Shown here: positions 7,246 through 12,949 of the stretch, one piece after another
How positions within the stretch are numbered: position 1 is the first letter of the stretch
How the letters are laid out: each line of letters starts with the position of its first letter
Origin: JAQVUB01 sp033809415
Lineage (GTDB): Bacteria; Verrucomicrobiota; Lentisphaeria; Oligosphaerales; Oligosphaeraceae
Length of the DNA: 20,355 nt
Reading direction: 5' to 3'
Assembly (NCBI GenBank): GCA_033809415.1
Contig: JAPXLT010000055.1
Span: 1-20,355, forward strand
The notes under the pieces: generated by a model
What the model saw: the letters and a program-made list of their open reading frames with translations, nothing else
Told to the model about the DNA's origin: nothing
Databases searched by the model: none
Translations under genes and position numbers: made by a program

Positions 7246-8309
7246 GTTTTAAACTGGCAATAATCGAAGGTGATGGAATCGGTCCGGAAATTGTTCAGGC
7301 ATCTTTGCAGGTACTCGATAAGGTCGCCCCGGGGCGTTTCCGGTACAAGCCGGTTACGGCTGGGGGGCGTTCGATTGATCAGTATGGAGTGCCGCTGACC
7401 GACGAGGCTCTGGACACCTGCAAAAACAGCGACAGCGTGCTGCTGGGAGCAGTCGGCGGATACAAATGGGATACCCTGCCCGGACACCTCCGCCCGGAAC
7501 GGGCCTTGCTGGCCATCCGCAAAGAACTCGGACTCTTTGCCAATATCCGCCCGGCCAAGCTCTATCAAGTGCTGAAAGATGCCTGCCCCCTGCATCGCGA
7601 AACCGCTGAAAAAGGCTTTGACATGGTGATCATCCGCGAACTCACCGGAGGCATATACTATGGCGAACGCGGACGAAAAACCGACGCCGACGGCAATACC
7701 ATTGCCTTCGATACGGAAATCTACAATCAGACGGAAATTGACCGCATCGCCCGCGTCGCCTTTGATCTGGCCCGCAAACGCACAAAGAAAGTATGCAGCA
7801 TTGACAAGGCGAATGTTCTCGAAAGTTCACGGCTCTGGCGTGAACGGGTTCATGAAGTCGCCAAGGAGTATCCGGATGTTTCCGTGTCGGACATGCTGGT
7901 TGACAATGCCGCAATGCAGCTGGTGCGCAATCCTGCCCAGTTTGACGTCATCGTAACCTCGAATATGTTCGGGGATATCCTTTCCGATGAAGCTTCGCAG
8001 CTGACCGGCTCGATCGGCATGCTGCCCTCCGCTTCACTGGGTGAAACCCATCGCGGCATGTATGAACCCATCCATGGCTCGGCCCCCGATATCGCCGGCA
8101 AAAACATCGCCAACCCGCTGGCTACCATACTGTCGATCGCCATGATGCTGCGGCTCTCATTCGATATGGGCAGCCAAGCAGAGCAAATCGAAAAGGCAGT
8201 CGAAAAAACACTCCTGAAAGGATGCCGCACACGAGATATCCTCGATAACAAAACAAAACCACTCACCACAACCGAAATGACCCAAGAAGTCATCAACGCA
8301 CTGGAATAA
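7242..8309 (+). CDS. leuB: 3-isopropylmalate dehydrogenase LeuB
   Basis: NAD-dependent oxidative decarboxylation of 3-isopropylmalate to 2-ketoisocaproate. Family members can also accept methylmalate in the citramalate route. The 355 residues are standard for LeuB. Motifs seen are IEGDGIGPEIV near the N-terminus, LFANIRPAKLY, RELTGGIYYGERG with the catalytic Tyr, DKANVLESSRLWRE with the catalytic Lys, VDNAAMQLVRNP, FGDILSDEAS with metal-binding Asp residues, and the NAD-binding EPIHGSAPDIAGKNIANP. The start overlaps the leuD stop by 4 bases. The gene ends the cluster. A repeat cassette with no classical terminator follows its TAA. Confidence 0.97.
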   Translation: MSFKLAIIEGDGIGPEIVQASLQVLDKVAPGRFRYKPVTAGGRSIDQYGVPLTDEALDTCKNSDSVLLGAVGGYKWDTLPGHLRPERALLAIRKELGLFANIRPAKLYQVLKDACPLHRETAEKGFDMVIIRELTGGIYYGERGRKTDADGNTIAFDTEIYNQTEIDRIARVAFDLARKRTKKVCSIDKANVLESSRLWRERVHEVAKEYPDVSVSDMLVDNAAMQLVRNPAQFDVIVTSNMFGDILSDEASQLTGSIGMLPSASLGETHRGMYEPIHGSAPDIAGKNIANPLATILSIAMMLRLSFDMGSQAEQIEKAVEKTLLKGCRTRDILDNKTKPLTTTEMTQEVINALE

Positions 8310-8312
8310 AGT

Positions 8313-8389
8313 ATTTTTTAACAACGAAAAAGCACGAAAAGACTTGGCGCGGACTGATCGCCCGCAACCCACACGGACGGGACACGGAC
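8313..8389 (+). repeat. Module A short form joined to TR2, after leuB
   Basis: TTTTTTAACAACGAAAAAG and ACGAAAAG units, then GACTTGGCGCGG, then CGCAACCCACACGGACGGG leading into 1.7 TR2 units (8371-8389). The whole arrangement reappears at 20185-20269 with a few changes. It starts 4-5 bases after the leuB stop. Confidence 0.85.
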
Positions 8390-8395
8390 AACAAA

Positions 8396-8437
8396 TCGGA
8401 CGGATCAGTCGGATCAGTCGGATCGGTCGGATCGGTA
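8396..8437 (+). repeat. TR3 array, 9-mer GGATCAGTC/GGATCGGTC
   Basis: Four to five 9-bp units, two with CAGTC and two with CGGTC or CGGTA. It lies between TR2 and module D, the same position as in the 20.2-kb cassette. Confidence 0.88.
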
Positions 8438-8443
8438 CAATAC

Positions 8444-8536
8444 TTTGCGCCGTAGGCGCTTAACCATGCTTAACCCCTGGCTTTAGCCTGGGGTAGGATG
8501 CCCCAAAACCAGGGCGCCTCGTAGAGGCGCGACAGA
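8444..8536 (+). repeat. Module D: three-hairpin block, copy 2
   Basis: GCGCC-gta-GGCGC (8447-8459), a central CCCCTGGC-ttta-GCCTGGGG near-perfect hairpin, then GCGCCTC-gta-GAGGCGC (8514-8530) followed by GACAG. The layout matches copy 1 at 1901-1990 with different stem sequences. The first 51 bases (8443-8493) are identical to the last 51 of the window. With the A, TR2 and TR3 modules it fills most of the gene-free stretch 8310-8662. The remaining 8537-8662 is A+T-rich promoter DNA. Confidence 0.78.
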
Positions 8537-8572
8537 AGACTGACCTATTACAATTTTGCAAATAAAATGCAG

Positions 8573-8593
8573 AATATGCAGTTAATGCATATT
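8573..8593. promoter_or_regulatory. Operator-like perfect inverted repeat
   Basis: Arms AATATGCA and TGCATATT are exact 8-bp complements around GTTAA. It sits just upstream of the putative promoter of the defence gene pair, as expected for a dimeric regulator site. No regulator gene is adjacent, so the binding protein is unknown. Confidence 0.4.
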
Positions 8594-8597
8594 GATA

Positions 8598-8626
8598 TTC
8601 ACGAAGTAGAATATAAATTATATAAT
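8598..8626 (+). promoter_or_regulatory. Putative sigma70-type promoter of the defence pair
   Basis: A perfect -10 box TATAAT (8621-8626) lies 17 bases downstream of TTCACG (4 of 6 matches to -35), in a strongly A+T-rich stretch before the first defence gene. The transcript would start near 8633 with a leader of about 30 bases containing GGAG (8651-8654). Confidence 0.42.
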
Positions 8627-8662
8627 GATTTTGCAATAATTCAGCAAAATGGAGAAAACTAA

Positions 8663-9961
8663 ATGTTATTAGAATTCAAGACAAAAAATTTCAAGTCGTT
8701 TGCCGACGAGACAACGTTCACAATGCTTGCCGCCCCAAAGCAAAAAGGACTTGATTACAGCCTCTGCGCCATAAAAAATTCACGCACTGCCAAAGGCTTG
8801 TGTTCCTCTGTAATTTATGGTCCCAATGCAGCCGGAAAAACGAATATCATCTGTGCAATGGATGTCCTTAAATCCATCCTGTTGCGCGGAAATATCCGTA
8901 ATGCGCCAGTCGAGTCATTACCAAACCCCGCAGCTGTAGCACTTCAGTTAATTCCAAACAATAGTTTTGATGCGCCGGTTCCAGTTTGCTTCAGCATTGA
9001 TTTTTTGGAAAAAGACTACCGAATCCAATATGAACTTCAACTTGATCTAGGAACCTTCCTGGATGTAGATTACCCCAGGAAAGTCTTGGAGGAAAAGCTG
9101 TTGATAAATGAAGAATTGGTTTTTCACAGAAACAATTCTTTGGAAATCGGCAATCTGAGTTTTCTGGAAAATGAAACTGGTTATCTTGCTAAAATGGAGC
9201 AAATAGCCAAGCGCAGTCTTGACCCTCAAGAGTTATTTTTGACAAATGGTTTCAAATCAATCTACTCGCAGCAGAAAGCCAATCTGATATCAGACTGGTT
9301 TACACAAAAGTTCATGTTTTTTTATAGAACAGATACCATGCGATTTATAGGACATTTTGCCAATCTGCAGGAAAATACTGTTTATGTTGAAAAAACCATT
9401 AATGAAGCAGCCAAACTCTTCGGAATCAGTTCAAATGCGCTCGGACATATCGTGGACAGAGAAGATTCCAAACCGAAATTGTGTTCCCTTTTTAGCCGCA
9501 AAAGCAAAGCTGTCCTTGCAGAAATTTTCGAGTCGTATGGCACCATTCGTTTTATCAACATGTTTCCATTGGTTATCCGCGCCATACTCACGGGCGGGAC
9601 TCTTGTCGTTGATGAATTCGACGCATCCATACATCCGATGGCATTGATGAATATTATAAATATCTTCCATAACGACGAAATCAACAAGAAGCATGCACAA
9701 TTGATTTTTAATACTCACAACCCGATTTTTCTCAATCCCAATCTTTTCCGACGCGATGAGATTAAGTTTGTCGAGAGGGATGAGGAAACACATAAAAGCA
9801 TTCTATATTCTCTTTCTGATTTCGGAACTGCCGGGGAGAATGGGGTCCGTAAAAATGAAGACTACATGAAAAACTATTTCATAAGTCGATATGGCGCGAT
9901 AAAAAATATTGATCTTACGCCAATTTTCGAAGAAATCCAAGCTGAAAATATTGAGGTATAA
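8663..9961 (+). CDS. AAA family ATPase, AbiLi/RloA-like
   Basis: 432-residue ATPase of the AAA_15/AAA_21 (OLD-like, SMC-related) type. The N-terminus MLLEFKTKNFKSF is the usual first strand of such proteins. Walker A GPNAAGKT is at 53-60, the Walker B stretch LVVDEFDASIHP near 313-324, and a switch histidine in FNTHNP near 350. No nuclease domain is obvious, so the effector is likely the next gene, whose start is 1 base after this stop. In AbiL, RloAB and similar pairs such an ATPase is the sensor or regulator of an RloB-like effector in phage defence. The gene is A+T-rich against the leu cluster, uses its own GGAG site (8-base gap), and probably arrived by transfer. The target is unknown. 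Confidence 0.82.
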   Translation: MLLEFKTKNFKSFADETTFTMLAAPKQKGLDYSLCAIKNSRTAKGLCSSVIYGPNAAGKTNIICAMDVLKSILLRGNIRNAPVESLPNPAAVALQLIPNNSFDAPVPVCFSIDFLEKDYRIQYELQLDLGTFLDVDYPRKVLEEKLLINEELVFHRNNSLEIGNLSFLENETGYLAKMEQIAKRSLDPQELFLTNGFKSIYSQQKANLISDWFTQKFMFFYRTDTMRFIGHFANLQENTVYVEKTINEAAKLFGISSNALGHIVDREDSKPKLCSLFSRKSKAVLAEIFESYGTIRFINMFPLVIRAILTGGTLVVDEFDASIHPMALMNIINIFHNDEINKKHAQLIFNTHNPIFLNPNLFRRDEIKFVERDEETHKSILYSLSDFGTAGENGVRKNEDYMKNYFISRYGAIKNIDLTPIFEEIQAENIEV

Positions 9962-9962
9962 A

Positions 9963-10631
9963 ATGACAACCCGGAAACCTACAAAAAAATATTACTTCAG
10001 TGTTGAAGGCGAAACGGAACAATGGTATCTCGAATGGCTGAAAAATACGATTAACGGAACCCAAGAATCCGCCTGTAAAGTTTCTTTTGACTGTAAAGTT
10101 GAAAAGAATCCCATAAACCGGGTGAAGTCCATGTCTACTATTCTCTGGAAAACAGAAATTTGGCACATCTCCGATTATGAAAGTAGTGAGGATACCCATA
10201 CAAAACAGTTTATTAAAACGATGGACAATATGAAAGAAGCAACAAAGCTTGGTAAACAAATCACCTATAAGTTTGGCTACAGCAATCTGACATTCGATTT
10301 GTGGATCGTACTGCACAAAATAGATTGTTTTGTCTCTCTTTCGTACCGTCATCAATATCTTTCTCATTTAAATCGGGCTTATAACGAGAACTTTAAAAAC
10401 ATGCCTCAATATAAAAAAGAAAATAATTTCAAGCGATGCTTGGATCAATTAAATTTATCAAATGTCAATGACGCTATTCGTCGAGCCAAAGAAATCATGC
10501 GGCAAAGAAAAACCAACAAAGATATTTGCACCTCCTATAAGGGATTTAAGTATTACGAAACGAATCCTTCTCTCGCAATATGGGAAATAATTGAAAAAAT
10601 CCTTAAGGATTGCCAATTATTAAACGCCTAA
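9963..10631 (+). CDS. RloB/AbiLii-like protein, probable defence effector
   Basis: I start it at 9963 (222 residues), after GAGG (9953-9956) with a 6-base gap. An earlier ATG at 9909 lies inside the ATPase gene. YYFSVEGETEQWYLEWL (10-26) carries the VEGxTE motif of RloB proteins, which resembles the first acidic motif of TOPRIM folds. YSNLTFDLWIVLH, at about 106-118, matches the conserved SNPxFExWLLLH segment, and ETNPSLAIWEIIEKIL closes the family's C-terminal block. The expected Asp-x-Asp pair appears as D-Y-E in HISDYESSED, so the catalytic site may be altered. RloB/AbiLii pairs with an AAA ATPase in abortive infection systems. Molecular activity here is inferred. Confidence 0.78.
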   Translation: MTTRKPTKKYYFSVEGETEQWYLEWLKNTINGTQESACKVSFDCKVEKNPINRVKSMSTILWKTEIWHISDYESSEDTHTKQFIKTMDNMKEATKLGKQITYKFGYSNLTFDLWIVLHKIDCFVSLSYRHQYLSHLNRAYNENFKNMPQYKKENNFKRCLDQLNLSNVNDAIRRAKEIMRQRKTNKDICTSYKGFKYYETNPSLAIWEIIEKILKDCQLLNA

Positions 10632-10800
10632 ATTTTAGAAAAACAGAAGATTCCGTGCCTGCCCCCACCAATCAACTTTATGCAATTTCAAACTTCTACT
10701 TGAAAATTACATAAAATGCAACGATCTGCCGGGATTGCAACGGGATGAAATCTCTGGAATCAAACAATAATAATAATTTGCCCGAGCAGGTTCGTGCGTC
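10632..10800. other. Unassigned spacer after the defence pair
   Basis: 169 bases of mixed composition with a short AAT microsatellite near 10768-10780. I see no credible gene, hairpin terminator or repeat family shared with the rest of the window, apart from module A, which starts at its right end. Confidence 0.5.
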
Positions 10801-10860
10801 GAAGCAATAAACCCTATTAAAAATTTTCCGCGTCTTCCGTGTATTCTGTGGTTAAAAACT
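10801..10860 (-). repeat. Dispersed repeat module A, inverted copy
   Basis: On the minus strand it reads poly-T-AACCACAGAA, then ACACGGAAG and ACGCGGAAA units, AATTTTTAATAGGGTT and TTGCTTCGACG. This parallels the order of the copy at 1724-1810 with diverged sequence. It lies between the defence pair and tRNA-Gly. Confidence 0.72.
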
Positions 10861-10903
10861 TGCAAAATTGCGTGGGTTGGTTACATTAATGCGGTATTCA
10901 TCA

Positions 10904-10977
10904 GCGGGTGTAGCATAATGGTAATGCACTGGCTTCCCAAGCCAGCTACGTGGGTTCGATTCCCATCACCCGCTCCA
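10904..10977 (+). tRNA. tRNA-Gly, anticodon CCC, CCA encoded
   Basis: Acceptor stem GCGGGTG (10904-10910) pairs with CACCCGC (10967-10973), with discriminator T and an encoded CCA at 10975-10977. The anticodon arm is CTGGC-ttCCCaa-GCCAG, giving anticodon CCC, which reads GGG. The T arm GTGGG-ttcgatt-CCCAT is standard. Its 3' end faces the CYTH gene. The defence pair lies on its 5' side, so this is not the usual tRNA 3'-end integration geometry. Confidence 0.96.
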
Positions 10978-10983
10978 TTTATT

Positions 10984-11451
10984 TTATTTTACCGGCATGG
11001 GGCAACGTGCGAGGCTTTCATTGCTGTAACGCAGGTCCCGGCTGACTTCGCGTCCAAGCCAATCTGGGCGGTCAAATTCGGTTTGTTCATCGGGCAGTTC
11101 GATTTCGGCGGTGATCAAGCCCTGATTGGCACCGTAATACCGGTCAACTTCCCAGGTAAAGCCTTTCCATGGGATATAATATCGCGTTTTTTCGATGATC
11201 CGGCCACGGCAAAATTCACGCAGCATCTCCTCAGCTTCCTCGAGTGGAATTTCATATTCGAATTCCTTGCGGGTAATCCCATCGGGCTGTCCCTTGACTG
11301 TCAGCAAGGCCCTGGCATCCTGAATACGCACCCGCAAAGAATAATCTTCGCCACTCTGGAAATACCCCTGACGAATCTCCGCAGAAGAAAAGTCGGCGCC
11401 CTCCCAAACGGCAACCTCGACAAGAAATTTTCGCTCGATCTCAAGTTTCAT
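10984..11451 (-). CDS. CYTH domain protein (triphosphate hydrolase/cyclase family)
   Basis: Soluble protein of 155 residues consisting of one CYTH triphosphate tunnel domain. The signature E-x-E-x-K is at residues 4-8 (MKLEIERKFL). Charged tunnel-lining residues follow, as in YSLRVRIQD, LTVKG, RKEFEYEI, EKTRYYI and the acidic TAEIELPDE strand. Bacterial members of this size are mostly inorganic triphosphatases, and some are adenylate cyclases or thiamine triphosphatases, so the exact substrate is open. I start it at 11451 because the signature must be N-terminal. The open frame continues upstream 42 codons through a TR2 array, which I regard as an artefact of a stop-free repeat. No clear Shine-Dalgarno precedes it. 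mraY lies upstream on the same strand. Confidence 0.85.
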   Translation of the reverse strand: MKLEIERKFLVEVAVWEGADFSSAEIRQGYFQSGEDYSLRVRIQDARALLTVKGQPDGITRKEFEYEIPLEEAEEMLREFCRGRIIEKTRYYIPWKGFTWEVDRYYGANQGLITAEIELPDEQTEFDRPDWLGREVSRDLRYSNESLARCPMPVK

Positions 11452-11462
11452 AAAACTAAACC

Positions 11463-11526
11463 ACACGGACGGGACACGGACGGGACACGGACGGGACACG
11501 GACGGGACACGGACGGGACACGGACG
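11463..11526 (-). repeat. TR2 array upstream of the CYTH gene, 5.8 copies
   Basis: Plus-strand units ACACGGACGGG, perfectly repeated, end 12 bases before the CYTH start codon. On the gene's coding strand they read GTCCGTGTCCC, opposite to the array at 11582-11634, so the two form an inverted pair around a 55-base centre. Confidence 0.92.
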
Positions 11527-11581
11527 AACCTGTGAAAGGCTGGCTTTGGCCGTTTTTTCTGGATGTTCTCGGTTCATATGT

Positions 11582-11634
11582 GTCCGTGTAAAGTCCGTGT
11601 AAAGTCCGTGTAAAGTCCGTGTAAAGTCCGTGTT
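11582..11634 (-). repeat. TR2 variant array after mraY, 4.8 copies
   Basis: Plus-strand units GTCCGTGTAAA. On the coding strand of mraY it reads ACACGGACTTT directly after a TTTTTTAAC stretch, the left end of module A. It begins 11 bases beyond the mraY stop. It differs from the neighbouring TR2 array by TTT in place of GGG, so pairing between them is limited to 7-8 bp per unit. Confidence 0.9.
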
Positions 11635-11644
11635 AAAAAATCTT

Positions 11645-12811
11645 TTAGCGTAGTTTGATAATCAGGATCAGGATCAGCGGCATCAGCAGTGACTGCAACA
11701 GCATGAAGCGCATGACCACCTGTGTCACTGACCAGCCCAGATTTTTGCGGCAGTGATCATGGATCGGACAACGGAAACGGTGAATCCATCGCACGATAAA
11801 CAACTGCCTCGAGACCTCTTCGTCCGAAGCAAAATTGGCTGGATTCTTTGGATTGACGATATTCCGCAAAGGCGCACGCACATCATAGCCCAGCTTCTTC
11901 AGAGAACGCAGAAAGCTGAGTTTCAGCAGGCCGATGCCGCCGTCGACAAGCAGGATGGGAGCTACTGCCAGATAAAGGAAAGGATTGCCAGCGGCCAGTA
12001 CGCCCAGTCCAATCAGCAATCCCAGGAAGCGGGAGCCGGCATCGCCCATCAGCACTGCGCTAGGATTGGCATTGTGCCAGATATAGCCGGCCAGGCTCCC
12101 AGCAGCGGTAAAGATCAGAATTCCCCAGTATGCCCCCTCCGGATTATGCGGTATCAACAGATATTTTGACAGGGTAACATGCCCGACAATGCCATACAGA
12201 AAAGCGCCTAATCCGCCGAGTCCCAGCAATGCCAGCGAGCCAGCCATTCCGTCAACCCCGTCGCTGCAGTTGACGACATTGATGCTCACCCACAAGAAAG
12301 CGGTCGCACAGGGCAGATACAGCCAGAATGGCACGAGGAATCCTCCGCCGGGCTGACTTCCCTTGAACAGCGGCAGCCAGATAACTGCATCTTGGCCTTC
12401 ACAGAGGATAACCGCAGCGATCAGAGCGACAACCGCATCCCAGAGCCCCTTCTTCTGTTCGCTCCAGCTGACTTCGCTTGCATCATCGAGGAATCCGGTC
12501 ATCATCGAGAGCAGCAAGCATCCTATGATTCCCCAGAGTTTCCAGGATGGCGGCAGCACCAGCACCAGACAGGCAACGCAAAGCAGAACAAAGATGATGC
12601 CGGCACCCGTCGGCTTGCCCTTGGCCTCCTCGGAATTCTTGACAAAAGGCTTGCCCTGATCCCTAGGCAGAAACTTCCAGAGACGCGGCAGCAGATAGAA
12701 GGTCAGGCAGGCAGCCAGGCACGCCCCCATGCAGATCAAAGTCAGATGCGATTCAAATAACCGGAAAGGCCCCCAGAACCGGGTCAGCCAGGGAGCAAGA
12801 TAAGGAAGCAT
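11645..12811 (-). CDS. mraY: MraY-like phospho-N-acetylmuramoyl-pentapeptide transferase
   Basis: Integral membrane protein of 388 residues with about ten hydrophobic segments. The family transfers phospho-MurNAc-pentapeptide to undecaprenyl phosphate (lipid I, peptidoglycan synthesis). Motifs are GKPTGAGIIF (65-74), GFLDDASEV (D109, D110), NCSDGVDGMAG (181-191), MGDAGSR (255-261) and the MraY-specific C-terminal PIHDHCRKNLGWSVTQVVMRF (349-369), which corresponds to the usual PLHHHFEKxGWxE. The middle His of the triad is Asp, and the lysine-rich cytoplasmic motif after DD is changed. No mur or fts genes are adjacent, whereas mraY normally sits in the dcw cluster. A WecA-type sugar transferase is the alternative. 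The ATG at 12811 follows a GAGA stretch. Confidence 0.78.
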   Translation of the reverse strand: MLPYLAPWLTRFWGPFRLFESHLTLICMGACLAACLTFYLLPRLWKFLPRDQGKPFVKNSEEAKGKPTGAGIIFVLLCVACLVLVLPPSWKLWGIIGCLLLSMMTGFLDDASEVSWSEQKKGLWDAVVALIAAVILCEGQDAVIWLPLFKGSQPGGGFLVPFWLYLPCATAFLWVSINVVNCSDGVDGMAGSLALLGLGGLGAFLYGIVGHVTLSKYLLIPHNPEGAYWGILIFTAAGSLAGYIWHNANPSAVLMGDAGSRFLGLLIGLGVLAAGNPFLYLAVAPILLVDGGIGLLKLSFLRSLKKLGYDVRAPLRNIVNPKNPANFASDEEVSRQLFIVRWIHRFRCPIHDHCRKNLGWSVTQVVMRFMLLQSLLMPLILILIIKLR

Positions 12812-12895
12812 AAAATTTCTCTCAGCAGGCAGTCAATTCGTGGCAAAATAATACGACATCCATTACTATAATAGCTGAAATGGAAATGGACTCCC

Positions 12896-12949
12896 GTCCG
12901 TGTAAAGTCCGTGTCCCGTCCGTGTCCCGTCCGTGTAAAGTCCGTGTTA
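12896..12949 (-). repeat. TR2 mixed array at the ROK gene stop codon
   Basis: About five 11-bp units alternating GTCCGTGTAAA and GTCCGTGTCCC on the plus strand. On the coding strand the ROK stop TAA is directly followed by CACGGAC, so the array overlaps the stop codon. The remaining spacer to mraY (12812-12892) is A+T-rich and probably holds the mraY promoter, but I cannot pick one with confidence. Confidence 0.9.

Noticed and set aside
8663..10631. Retron, PARIS or toxin-antitoxin system
   Set aside because: No reverse transcriptase or msr/msd-like RNA is present. The second protein has RloB motifs rather than the DUF4435 type, and neither gene resembles a small antitoxin.
10904..10977. tRNA-Gly as integration site of a defence island
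   Set aside because: The defence genes lie on the 5' side of the tRNA, no copy of the tRNA 3' end was found on the far side, and no integrase is present.
10918..11535. Plus-strand open frame starting inside the tRNA and running opposite the CYTH gene
   Set aside because: It overlaps a clear tRNA and is antisense to a recognisable CYTH gene. Its end is TR2 translation.
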